Notes under the pieces: model-generated
Database searches by the model: none
What the model was told of the DNA's origin: nothing
The model's input: only the letters and a program-made list of their open reading frames with translations
Translations under genes and position numbers: made by a program
Source: Variovorax sp. N23
GTDB taxonomy: Bacteria > Pseudomonadota > Gammaproteobacteria > Burkholderiales > Burkholderiaceae_C
Assembly (NCBI RefSeq): GCF_025486315.1
Contig: NZ_JAOOPY010000005.1
Span: 242,101 to 306,100, forward strand
Length of the DNA stretch: 64,000 bases
Reading direction: 5' to 3'
Shown here: positions 17,275 through 25,276 of the stretch, in pieces
Layout: each line of letters begins with the position of its first letter
How positions within the stretch are numbered: the stretch's first letter is position 1

Positions 17275-17979
17275 TCAGTGCCCCAGGTAAGCCCGCCGCA
17301 CGTGCGGGTTGGCCAGCAGCTCACTGCCCGTGCCGGTGAGCGTGATCGTGCCGTTCTCGAGCACGTAGCCGCGGTCGGCCAGCTTCAGTGTGTGGAAAAC
17401 GTTCTGCTCGACCAGCAGCACCGTCACGCCGCGCGACGCGACGAGCCGCACCACGTCGAACATCTGCTCGACGAGCAGCGGCGACAGGCCGAGGGACGGC
17501 TCGTCCATGATCAGCAGCTTCGGCCCGGCCATCATGCCGCGCGCGATGGCCACCATCTGCTGCTCGCCGCCCGACAGGGAGCCGGCGAGCTGCGGCAGTC
17601 GTTCCTGGACGCGGGGAAATATCTTCAGCACCTCGGCAAGCCGCTGATCGCGGGCACTGCGGGCCGAGCGCTTGTAGGCGCCCATCAGCAGGTTCTCCTG
17701 CACGGTCAGGAAGGGAAAGAGCTGACGCCCCTCCGGCACCATGCTGATACCCAGTTCGACGATCTCGTGCGGCGCCCTGCCCGAGAGCTTCTGGCCCTCG
17801 AATTCGATGCTGCCGCCGGTGGCCGGAATGAGCCCGCACAGTGTCCTGAGCGTCGTCGTCTTGCCGGCGCCGTTGGCACCCACCAGGGTCACGACCTCGC
17901 CCTGGTGCACATCGAGCGACACGCCCCGAAGCACTTCACTCTTGCCGTAGCCGGCGCTGATATCACGCAGTTTGAGCAT
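17275..17979 (-). CDS. livF: Branched-chain-type ABC transporter ATPase (LivF-like), system 1
   Basis: A 234-residue ATPase subunit of a HAAT-family importer. Walker A is GANGAGKTTTL, the signature is LSGGEQQM, Walker B ends in LLIMDEPSLGLSP, and the switch region reads LLVEQN as in LivF proteins. It overlaps the fused permease-ATPase gene by 17 bases and so is probably translationally coupled to it. Within the operon it completes a transporter made of a periplasmic binding protein, a LivH permease, a fused LivM-LivG protein and this subunit. The substrate is not necessarily an amino acid, since this family also imports amides, ureas, aromatic acids and hydroxy acids. Confidence 0.94.
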   Translation of the reverse strand: MLKLRDISAGYGKSEVLRGVSLDVHQGEVVTLVGANGAGKTTTLRTLCGLIPATGGSIEFEGQKLSGRAPHEIVELGISMVPEGRQLFPFLTVQENLLMGAYKRSARSARDQRLAEVLKIFPRVQERLPQLAGSLSGGEQQMVAIARGMMAGPKLLIMDEPSLGLSPLLVEQMFDVVRLVASRGVTVLLVEQNVFHTLKLADRGYVLENGTITLTGTGSELLANPHVRRAYLGH

Positions 17980-19765
17980 CGAGGTATCCCTTGCCTAGGT
18001 AGGCTTCAATGACGGCAGGATCGTTGACCACGTCGGCCGGCTTGCCTTCGCGCAGCAGCTTCCCGGCGTTGATGACGATGATGCGATCGGACAGTGCCAT
18101 GGTCGCCTGCATCAGATGCTCGATCATGAGCACCGAGACGCCCGAAGCGCGGATCTTGCGAATCATCTCGATCGCACGCGCGACGTCGGTCGGGTTGAGG
18201 CCGGCCAGCACCTCGTCGAGCAGCAGCACCTTCGGTCCGGTCGCGAGCGCACGCGCGACCTCGAGCCGCTTCATGCCGCCCACCGTGAGGCCGCGAGCCT
18301 CGTGGTCGAGCAGGCTCGTCAAGTCGGTCAGCTCGGCGACCTCGTGGGCGATGGCCTGCGCCTCTTCGGTGTTCTGCGTGCGCATGAAGGCGCCCAGCAT
18401 GATGTTCTCGCGCACCGAGAGGCCGGAGAACGGCTGCACGATCTGGAAGGTGCGGCCGACGCCGGCATGTGCAAACGCTTCCGGCGAGGTGGGCTGCGTC
18501 CATTCGCCGTCGGCTTTGCGGACCTTCACGGTTCCGGCGTCCGGCGCGATGAAGCCCGACAGCTGGTTGAAGACGGTCGTCTTGCCGGCACCGTTGGGGC
18601 CGATCACGCCCAGAATTTCGCCCTCGTGCAGGGTCAGCGACACGTTGTCGGTGGCCAGCAGACCGCCGAAGCGCTTCTGCAGGCCTTCAGCGACCAGCAA
18701 TGGCTGGCCGACCGTCGTCGTCGCCGATGCGCCGGCGTTGGCCGCGTGCCGGGTGGCCGGCAGCTTGCGCGCCAGCTGCCGGCCACCCGGCAGCCGGTCG
18801 ATCAAGGCCAGTGCACGACCGCCGAGATGGCCGACCAGCCCGCGCGGGAAGAACAGCACCACCAGTACCAGCACCACGCCATACACGAAGCCGTGCGTGC
18901 CGTTGCCCAGCGCACTGAGCCAGCCGCGCGACAGCTCGGCCGCCGGCAGCACCAGCACCGTGCCCAGCAGCGGCCCGGCCACGGTGCCGAGGCCGCCGAT
19001 CAGGGCGAACATCGCGATCTGGATCGAGAGTTCGAGCGAGAAGGCGGCCGACGGCTCCAGGAAGGTCAGGTACATCGCGTGGAACGAACCCAGGAAGCTG
19101 GTCAGTGCAGCCGAAATCACGGCGGCCGCGATCTTCACCCGGACCGCATTGACGCCCACGGCACGCGCAGCGTCTTCACGTTCCCGAACGGCGATCAGGT
19201 AGAAGCCGAAGCGCGAGTAGCGGATGGCCCAGCTGATCCACAGCGTGACCGCGAGGAAGCCGAAGGCAATCGCCAGGTAGGCCCACTTCTCGCGAAAGAT
19301 CATCCACTTCAGCCCGATGTTGAGCGGCACGTTCAGGCCGGCTGAGCCGCCCGTGAACCCCTCGAAATGGATGACGAGAAGTTTGCAGACTTCGAGGAAG
19401 GCGATCGTTGCCAGCGCAAAGAATGGCCCCCGCAGCCGCAGTGTCGGATAGGCGATGACCAGCGCCGCGACGACCGCGACCGCCGCGCCGCCGAACATGC
19501 CGATCCACGGCGAGAGGCCGAAGTGGATCACCAGCATCGTCGTGACATAGCTGCCGATGGCGTAGAACACGGCATGCCCGAGCGAGAGCTGCCCGGCATA
19601 GCCGCCGACGATGTTCCAGGCCGTCGCCAGCGCCCCGAAGATGCAGACCTGCACCGCGAGGTGGAACACGAAGGGCGAGTTGATGAGGAGCGGCGCGACC
19701 AGGAGCGTCAGCAGCGCGGCGGCGCCGACGTAGGCACGCGGATGAGTCAATCGTGGAAAGAGCAT
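17963..19765 (-). CDS. Fused permease-ATPase of a branched-chain-type ABC importer (LivM-LivG fusion)
   Basis: A single 600-residue frame joins two subunits that are usually separate. Residues 1 to about 320 are a LivM-type permease with eight to nine hydrophobic segments and the family motifs GGYAGQLSLGHAVFYAIGSY and GGLGTVAGPLLGT. A linker of about 35 residues rich in Arg/Ala/Thr leads to a LivG-type ATPase from about residue 355, with Walker A GPNGAGKTTVFN, the modified signature LTVGGMKRLEVARAL, Walker B VLLLDEVLAGLNP and the switch His in MIEHLMQA. No stop or frameshift lies between the halves. Such fusions occur in this transporter family. It starts 17 bases after the LivH gene. Confidence 0.94.
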   Translation of the reverse strand: MLFPRLTHPRAYVGAAALLTLLVAPLLINSPFVFHLAVQVCIFGALATAWNIVGGYAGQLSLGHAVFYAIGSYVTTMLVIHFGLSPWIGMFGGAAVAVVAALVIAYPTLRLRGPFFALATIAFLEVCKLLVIHFEGFTGGSAGLNVPLNIGLKWMIFREKWAYLAIAFGFLAVTLWISWAIRYSRFGFYLIAVREREDAARAVGVNAVRVKIAAAVISAALTSFLGSFHAMYLTFLEPSAAFSLELSIQIAMFALIGGLGTVAGPLLGTVLVLPAAELSRGWLSALGNGTHGFVYGVVLVLVVLFFPRGLVGHLGGRALALIDRLPGGRQLARKLPATRHAANAGASATTTVGQPLLVAEGLQKRFGGLLATDNVSLTLHEGEILGVIGPNGAGKTTVFNQLSGFIAPDAGTVKVRKADGEWTQPTSPEAFAHAGVGRTFQIVQPFSGLSVRENIMLGAFMRTQNTEEAQAIAHEVAELTDLTSLLDHEARGLTVGGMKRLEVARALATGPKVLLLDEVLAGLNPTDVARAIEMIRKIRASGVSVLMIEHLMQATMALSDRIIVINAGKLLREGKPADVVNDPAVIEAYLGKGYLDAQTA

Positions 19766-19782
19766 GGTTTCAACCTGTTCCG

Positions 19783-20655
19783 CTATTCCGAACCCCGGCC
19801 GAGACCGAAGAGTCCCGTGGGGCGAACCGTCAGGATCACCAGGAAGATCACGAAGTACACGACCTCCTTGAGGTCCGAGCCGACATAGAAGCCTGCGAAG
19901 CTGTCAATGAGCCCGATGAAGAGCGAGCCCACCACCGCACCGGGCAGGCTGCCCAGCCCGCCGAGCACGACGACCACGAACGCCGTCAACACGAAGTACT
20001 GGCCCACGGTCGGAAAGACCGGGTACTGCACGGCCAGCAGGCCGGACGCCAGGCCGAGAAGTGCGGTGCCCATGGCGAAGACGAGGACGTACGCGCGGTT
20101 GACGTTCACGCCCATCAACGCGGCGGCCGAACGGTTCTGCGCCAGCGCCCGGAAGCCGCGGCCAGTGAAGGTGTGCTGCAGGAAGAGGTACACGCCGAGA
20201 GCCACCAGCAGTGCCACGACGAAGGTGACGAGCTGCCCGGTGACGATGCTGATCGGGCCGATCTGGAACGCATCCGCACCGAAGCTCGCCTGGACGCTGC
20301 GAACGTCGGCACCAAAGACCATCAGTGCCAAGTTGAGCAGCGCGGTCGACACGCCGACCGTGGCGAAGATCTGGATATGCGGTTCGGCCGACAGCAGCGG
20401 CTGGATGACGAAACGCTGCATCCCGGCGCCGATGACCAGCAGCAGCAGTGCCACCGGAATGACCGTTGCATAAGGATGTATTCCGGTGTGCGATGTGATG
20501 AGCCAGGTGGCGTAGAGGCCGATCATCAGCAGCTCGCCATGCGCGAAGTTGACGACGCGCACCACGCCGAAGATCAGCGTCAGGCTGATGCTGATGATGG
20601 CGTAAGCGCCACCCAGCAGCAGGCCGTTGACGAGCAGTTGGAGAATGATGGACAT
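19783..20655 (-). CDS. livH: Branched-chain-type ABC permease (LivH-like), system 1
   Basis: A 290-residue inner-membrane permease with the LivH N-terminus (QLLVNGLLLGGAYAIISISL) and the motif FGVVRVVNFAHGELLMIGLY. About eight hydrophobic segments follow, with the conserved late loop GGLGSLPGAVVGSLFIGLID. The ATG at 20655 (MSIILQLLVNG) matches the normal start; the frame is open to 20754 but that would run into the spacer after the binding-protein gene. It pairs with the LivM half of the next gene to form the membrane channel of the importer. Confidence 0.94.
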   Translation of the reverse strand: MSIILQLLVNGLLLGGAYAIISISLTLIFGVVRVVNFAHGELLMIGLYATWLITSHTGIHPYATVIPVALLLLVIGAGMQRFVIQPLLSAEPHIQIFATVGVSTALLNLALMVFGADVRSVQASFGADAFQIGPISIVTGQLVTFVVALLVALGVYLFLQHTFTGRGFRALAQNRSAAALMGVNVNRAYVLVFAMGTALLGLASGLLAVQYPVFPTVGQYFVLTAFVVVVLGGLGSLPGAVVGSLFIGLIDSFAGFYVGSDLKEVVYFVIFLVILTVRPTGLFGLGRGSE

Positions 20656-20716
20656 GAGGTCTCCCCTGCCGCGCGCGGCGTGCGCGCGGCTGAAGCTTTG
20701 GACAGAAGAGCGTCGC

Positions 20717-21925
20717 TCAGTTGGCGCCGGCGATCGGCTTGGCCGTCGCCACACCCTCGGGGTAGACCGTTTCCAGCTTGCCCTTCTGCCACTGCATCAG
20801 GTTGGTCGTGGCCAGCTTGTTCTGGCCGTTCTCGGCGAAGTCGAAACCCCAGCCCGAAGCACTGGTGCCCGGCGCCTTCTTGTAGGCCAGCACGGCCTCG
20901 CGGATCTTGTCCTTGTCGGTCGACTTGGCATTGGCCAACACATCGAGGAAGGCCTTGGCGCCGACGTAGTTCACCAGGCTGTGGCCCGAGCGCGGGGCCG
21001 TGCCGTACTGCTTCAGGTAGGCCGCCGAGAAGGCACGCAGCCCTGGTGCGCCGTTTTCGGCCATGGTGTCCTGCGGGAAGTCGACGTCATAGGCGCCATC
21101 CATCGCGGCGCCGAGCTGCTTGGCCGTGTCAGTCAGCGAGTAGCCACCGCCGGCACCGATCAGCGCCTTCGGCTTGAAGCCCGCGTTCGCCGCCTGCTTG
21201 AAGAACAAGGTCGTGTCGTTCTGGTAGGAGGTCTGCAGCACCACGTCGGCGCCGGCTCCCTTCAAGCGGAGGACCAGGGAGGACAGGTCGACGCTCTTGG
21301 CCGAATAGGACTGGCTTTCGACCACGTTCAGGCCCAGTCGCTTGGCTTCGTCCTTCTGAAAACTGCTGACCAGCGTGCCGTATGAACCGTCCTCGAAGAT
21401 GATCGCGATCTTCAGCGACTTGGGGTCGACCTTCAACTGCGGAGCGATGACCTTGACCACCGCTTCGATGCTGCGCTCGGCAAAGTTCTTGGCGGTCGAG
21501 TTGCTGCGGAAAACGTACTTCATGCCGCGTCCCGTGATGGTGTCCGCAACGGCACCGAGCTCGAAGTACGGCACCCCCGCCAGTTCGGTCACCTGCGTCG
21601 CCGCAGCCGAAACACCCGACGCATAGCTGCCGAACACGGCCGTGACGTTCTCGACCGAGGTCAGTCGACGGGCCTCACCGACCGCCTGGTTGGCATCGAC
21701 CGCATCGGCCTTGACCAGCACGATCTTGTTGCCGTTCACACCGCCAGCGGCATTGCGCTCGTCCACGGCCAACTGCACCCCGCGGAAGCTCTCGTCGCCC
21801 AGCAGGGCGAGGCCGCCACTGAACGGATAGAGCGCGCCGAGCTTGAGGTCGGCCGCATGGGCCACGGGCGCGGCGAGTGCCGCGATGCACGCCAGCGAGG
21901 CGACGAGGGTCTTGAGGGGCTGCAT
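20717..21925 (-). CDS. Periplasmic binding protein of a branched-chain-type ABC importer (LivK-like), system 1
   Basis: A 402-residue type I periplasmic binding protein. It has a Sec signal peptide (hydrophobic core LVASLACIAALAAPVAHA, cleavage before ADLKLG) and the family's ligand-domain signatures FSGGLALLGDESFRGVQLA, GGVNGNKIVLV and FGSYASGVSAAATQVTELAG. The start at 21925 is chosen because GGAG lies a few bases upstream and the signal peptide begins there. The open frame to 22048 would pass through the promoter and both operators. It is the first gene of the eleven-gene operon and sets which molecule is imported; the ligand is not apparent from the sequence. Confidence 0.94.
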   Translation of the reverse strand: MQPLKTLVASLACIAALAAPVAHAADLKLGALYPFSGGLALLGDESFRGVQLAVDERNAAGGVNGNKIVLVKADAVDANQAVGEARRLTSVENVTAVFGSYASGVSAAATQVTELAGVPYFELGAVADTITGRGMKYVFRSNSTAKNFAERSIEAVVKVIAPQLKVDPKSLKIAIIFEDGSYGTLVSSFQKDEAKRLGLNVVESQSYSAKSVDLSSLVLRLKGAGADVVLQTSYQNDTTLFFKQAANAGFKPKALIGAGGGYSLTDTAKQLGAAMDGAYDVDFPQDTMAENGAPGLRAFSAAYLKQYGTAPRSGHSLVNYVGAKAFLDVLANAKSTDKDKIREAVLAYKKAPGTSASGWGFDFAENGQNKLATTNLMQWQKGKLETVYPEGVATAKPIAGAN

Positions 21926-21951
21926 GGTGTCTCCGATTAAAAACAAAAACT

Positions 21952-21963
21952 TGAAGCGCTTCA
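21952..21963. promoter_or_regulatory. LacI-family operator copy 2 (TGAAGCGCTTCA), in the leader
   Basis: This palindrome is identical to copy 1, with its start 68 bp away, close to a whole number of helical turns (6.5 turns at 10.5 bp), and it lies downstream of the predicted start point. Two sites so placed could support looping or a roadblock. Flanking bases are also partly shared (TTGAAGCGCTTCAT in both). Confidence 0.72.
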
Positions 21964-22010
21964 TTTGTTTCGTGAAGTCAGGCGATTTCTTCGCAAAGAA
22001 CGCGCCTTTC

Positions 22011-22039
22011 ATGCTAATTTGAAGCGCTTCATATTTCAA
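22011..22039 (-). promoter_or_regulatory. Sigma-70-type promoter of the livK-led operon
   Basis: Read on the minus strand, TTGAAA (22034-22039, five of six consensus positions) is followed by exactly 17 bases and then TAGCAT (22011-22016, four of six). The spacer holds a complete 12-bp palindromic operator. The predicted transcript would begin around 22003-22006 and carry a leader of about 80 bases with a second copy of the operator in it. Confidence 0.72.
22020..22031. promoter_or_regulatory. LacI-family operator copy 1 (TGAAGCGCTTCA), between -35 and -10
   Basis: A perfect 12-bp palindrome centred on CG, the hallmark of LacI/PurR-family sites. It fills the promoter spacer, so a bound repressor would exclude RNA polymerase. 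The operon's own LacI-family gene at 10124-11149 is the obvious candidate to bind it. Confidence 0.75.
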
Positions 22040-22088
22040 CCGATTCACGGACTGATTGCTTAGGGTTTTCCATAGATCAGGAGGACCG

Positions 22089-22121
22089 ATGTCGCTCGAC
22101 GGCGGCCACCGACGCTTCTGA
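22089..22121 (+). other. Orphan start: strong ribosome site and 10-codon frame
   Basis: CAGGAGG lies immediately upstream of an ATG at 22089 that opens a frame of only ten codons before TGA. It is divergent from livK and next to the block of truncated genes, so it may be the surviving first codons of a lost plus-strand gene. It could also be chance. No function is proposed. Confidence 0.25.
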
Positions 22122-22196
22122 TCGGAGGCCGGTTCCTGTTGGGCAGCCGCGCCGAGTGCTGCTTGGGCAGTGGCGGTCAGGCCCCGACTGCGCGCC

Positions 22197-22586
22197 TCAT
22201 TCCGCGCGAATCTTGTTCCTTTGGGCGACCTCGCCCCAGAGCTTGTAGTTCTCGCGTGTGAGGACGCTCAATCGCTCCGCGGTACCACCACCGACCACAT
22301 CGCCGTTCTTGGTGATCTGCTCTGCGATGGCTGGCTCCGACAGCGCCGCGTTCATCGCGGCGTTGAGCTGCGCCACCTGGCTGGCCGGCAGCTTGGGCGG
22401 GCCCCAGAGGCCGACGAAGACGGTCACGACAAAGTCCTTGACCCCGAGCTCCTTAGCGGTGGGAACGTCCGGCAGCGCGGGCAGCCGTGCATTGCCCGTC
22501 ACCAGAATCGGGCGCAGCTTGCCGCTGGTGATGAAGGGGATCAGCAAGGACGCCGCATCCATGATGCACAGCACCTGGTTGCCCAC
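22197..22586 (-). pseudogene. Bug/TctC-family periplasmic binding protein, C-terminal fragment
   Basis: The last 129 or so residues of a tripartite tricarboxylate transporter binding protein (Bug family, normally about 320 residues). Recognisable elements are LIPFITSGKLRPILVTGNAR, LPDVPTAKELG, GLWGPPKLP and the C-terminal helices with LNAAMNAALSEPAIAEQI. The N-terminal two thirds, including the signal peptide, are missing. The similarity ends abruptly at about 22584-22587, where a plus-strand phospholipase D fragment begins. The remaining frame has a GTG but no sign of translation, so I call it a remnant. Confidence 0.85.
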
Positions 22587-23645
22587 CTATTCAACCCCTT
22601 CCCCACGCGGGGCACCATCCCGACGCGGTTTGCGCAAGCGTTGTTCGACTTCCGCCGCCTCAATCACCGGATGCACAACAAGCTGTTCATCGCCGATGGC
22701 GCATTGGCCGTCACGGGTGGGCGCAACTTGAGCGACGAGTATTTCATGCGCAGCGCCGAATCGAATTTCTTCGACTACGACGTGCTCATGGCCGGCCCGG
22801 TGATCTCGCAAGCGGCCAGCCTGTTTGATGCGTACTGGAATGCCCCCGAGGTGCGTACGGCCGCCTCGGTACTGCACCCGACCGAACAGGCAGAGGACTT
22901 GCGCCGCATCTTCGATGCGCGCGTGGACGGCGCCGACACCCCCGATCCCCTCCCTTTTCGGGGACGAGACCGGCTGGGCCATGCGCCGGTGGGCGACGAG
23001 TTGACCGCGGGTCGCGTGCGCATGGCATACGGGACCGCACAGGCCTTCGCCGACTCGCCGGCAAAGGCGTCGGGCTTGCTGGAGACTGAGCGACTGCCCA
23101 GTGGGGCATTGCTGGACAGCAGCCGCGGACTGTTGACGGCTTTGTTCGACACCGCCCAAAGCGAGATCTTGCTTTCCTCGCCGTACCTGATTCCCGGTGC
23201 CGAGGGTCTGAAAGGGGCACGTGCGAGCGTCCAGCGAGGTGTTCGCATCAGCGTGCTCACGAACTCGCTGGCCGCCACAGACGAACCCGTGGTGCACACA
23301 GGTTATCGGCGCTACCGCGACAAGATGCTGCGGGCTGGCATGGAGTTGTTCGAACTGCATCCCCGTCTCGGTCAGCAACTGCTGCTACCGGGCGAGGCGT
23401 CGAACACCCTGCTGCGCCTGCACACGAAAGCCGCCCTGGTCGACAGGGAGCGTGTGTTCATCGGCTCCGTGAACTTCGACCCCCGTTCCCAGGCGCTGAA
23501 CACCGAATTCGGCTTGTTCGTCAATAGCCCCGAACTGGCCGGCGAGATGCTCGGCCTTTTCGAACTGCTGAAGCACAAGGCCTCCTACCAGGTGCTGCTC
23601 AAGGCAGGGACCGAGCGCGATCTGGAATGGGTCTGGGCGGACGCG
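22587..23645 (+). pseudogene. Phospholipase D / cardiolipin synthase-like fragment, truncated at both ends
   Basis: About 350 codons of a ClsC-type phospholipase D superfamily protein. It begins without a start codon at LFNPFPTRG, a motif normally about 150 residues into these proteins. It retains both catalytic motifs: HNKLFIAD (codons from 22674) and HTKAALVDRERVFIGSVNFD (codons from 23421). The C-terminus runs to DLEWVWADARGG, a little before the usual end, and then passes into MgtC sequence in another frame. The missing front and the abrupt joins on both sides mark it as a relic, although both HKD motifs are intact. Confidence 0.85.
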
Positions 23646-23649
23646 CGCG

Positions 23650-24147
23650 GTGGCGTCGACGCGCGTGGTGCAGGGCATCGTCACCGGAATAGGCTTTCTC
23701 GGCGCCGGAATCATCATCAAGGACGGGCTGAATATCCGTGGCTTGACGACTGCAGCGTCGGTCTGGTCGTCAAGTGTCATCGGTATTCTGGTCGGCGTTG
23801 GTTTCTACGGTGCCGCAATCTCGCTTTCGGCACTTTCACTTGTCTGCATGATGTGGGGACATCGTCTCGAGAAGTGGCTTCCGGCACACGCTGGCATCGC
23901 CGTCGTCGTTCGCTTCAAGCCAGGTGCGGCGCCGCTCGCTGAAACACTCGAGCGGTCGGTTCACGAACAGGGTTACAAGATCGCACCCGGTACGCTATCG
24001 ATCAGCATGAAAGACAGCTTGGCAGAGTGGCACTTCATCGCCACTGCTGCAACGCGAGAAACGCACTTGCCGATGGCCGAACTCGCGCAGGTGCTCGGCG
24101 CCGACGAGCGCATCGAGAGTTTCCAACTGGCGCATCGCCGCAACTGA
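23650..24147 (+). pseudogene. MgtC/SapB-family membrane protein, C-terminal fragment
   Basis: About 165 residues of an MgtC/SapB-family protein: the conserved STRVVQGIVTGIGFLGAGII, then KDGLNIRGLTTAASVWSSSV, one more hydrophobic segment, and the soluble C-terminal ACT-like domain ending with the natural stop. The first three membrane helices are missing. A GTG at 23650 exists but sits at the join with the phospholipase D fragment. The octamer GACGCGCG occurs on either side of the join (23640-23647 and 23658-23665), which might reflect a short-homology event; in DNA this GC-rich it may equally be chance. Confidence 0.82.
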
Positions 24148-24219
24148 GTGGCGGTCTGTCGCCCTCGCGCTGAACGAGGGTCACGTGCGCCCGACGTGCG
24201 GGTGAGCGAGGGTGGTTAA

Positions 24220-25197
24220 TCAACGTACGGCATCGGCCGAGCCGCTGCGCGCACTGTTGTCGCCCTGTCTTTGCGATTCTCTGTCCGCCAGCAGATCGAC
24301 GAAGGCACGAACCTTCGCGGGGCGATAACGCGCCGCCGGAAAAACGACATGGATGCCGCCGGAAGGCAGGTGCCAGCGCGGCAGCACTTCGATGAGCCGC
24401 CCGGCGGCAAGATCGTCGGCGACCGCGTAGTCCGGGAGCACCGACAGCCCTGCACCCTGACGCACGGCCTCGCGGACGGCGAGCGTCGCGTCCAGGAAGA
24501 TGGAGGCCTGCACCTGAACCACCTGGTCCTCGGTCCCGTCCAGGGAGAAACGCCATCGGAGGTGATCCCGCAAGGCGGTGTTGGCCACGAACGGCAAGGC
24601 GGCCATGTCCGCGGGGCGCTCGAGCGCCGCGACCTCCCGCCGCATGGACGACGACGCGACGAGCAACTGGCGGAAGGCGCCGATCTTTCGCGCCTGCTCG
24701 CCCGTCTCGGTCAGCCATCCGACGCGGATGGCCATCTCGATGTTGCCGGACATCAGGTCCAGCGTCTGGTCGCTGAGCACGGCGTCGACCTTGCACGCGG
24801 GATAGCGCTTCGTGAACGCGGCGATGGCAGGCACGACCACGCCGACGCCATAGTCGAAAGGCGCGGTGAGCCGCAGCATGCCCGAGGGCTCGGCCGACCG
24901 CTCGGCCAGGCCATCGAACGCATGCTCCGCCTCGCGCAGGACCACGGCGCACCGCTCGTAGAAGGCCCGGCCCACTTCCGTGGCCTGCACCTTGCGCGTG
25001 GTGCGCACCAGCAGGGAGGTCCGGAACTCGCGCTCCAGCCGAGCCACCTGCTGGCTGACCACGGCCTTGGTGATGCCGAGGCGTTCCGCGGCGGCGGTGA
25101 ACGACCCGGTTTCGACCACGGCGACGAAGTAGGCCAGGCGCCGCAGGTTTCCCAGTCCGCCTGGGCCCTCATCCCCTTGATTGTTTGTTTTAAGCAC
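24220..25197 (-). CDS. LysR-family transcriptional regulator
   Basis: A 325-residue LysR regulator. The winged helix-turn-helix is in residues 18-75 (LRRLAYFVAVVETGSFTAAA, then LGITKAVVSQQVARLE and RTTRKVQATEVG). A two-lobed effector domain follows from about residue 105. The only upstream start before an in-frame stop is the GTG at 25197. It falls inside the palindrome CACACAGTGTG, so start codon and possible regulatory site overlap. It is divergent from the DsbA-like gene 80 bp away and is the expected regulator of that three-gene operon. Confidence 0.92.
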   Translation of the reverse strand: MLKTNNQGDEGPGGLGNLRRLAYFVAVVETGSFTAAAERLGITKAVVSQQVARLEREFRTSLLVRTTRKVQATEVGRAFYERCAVVLREAEHAFDGLAERSAEPSGMLRLTAPFDYGVGVVVPAIAAFTKRYPACKVDAVLSDQTLDLMSGNIEMAIRVGWLTETGEQARKIGAFRQLLVASSSMRREVAALERPADMAALPFVANTALRDHLRWRFSLDGTEDQVVQVQASIFLDATLAVREAVRQGAGLSVLPDYAVADDLAAGRLIEVLPRWHLPSGGIHVVFPAARYRPAKVRAFVDLLADRESQRQGDNSARSGSADAVR

Positions 25198-25205
25198 ACA
25201 GTGTG
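25195..25205. promoter_or_regulatory. Palindrome in the LysR/DsbA-like divergent region
   Basis: CACACAGTGTG is a perfect 11-bp palindrome in an unusually AT-rich divergent spacer (about 25180-25235). It overlaps the GTG start of the lysR gene. LysR proteins usually bind T-N11-A sites that include dyad symmetry, and they autoregulate. This is a reasonable candidate, but no clean T-N11-A frame around it stood out. Confidence 0.4.
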
Positions 25206-25276
25206 TTTATCACGTATGTATTTAAGAATCAATGCAGGCTGCCTACGATGCACCCGACAACGAAAGACCCAGGCTC

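Noticed and set aside
24163..24181. Six-base stem with seven-base loop between the MgtC remnant and lysR
   Set aside because: It is too short and has no T-run; such stems are common by chance at this base composition.
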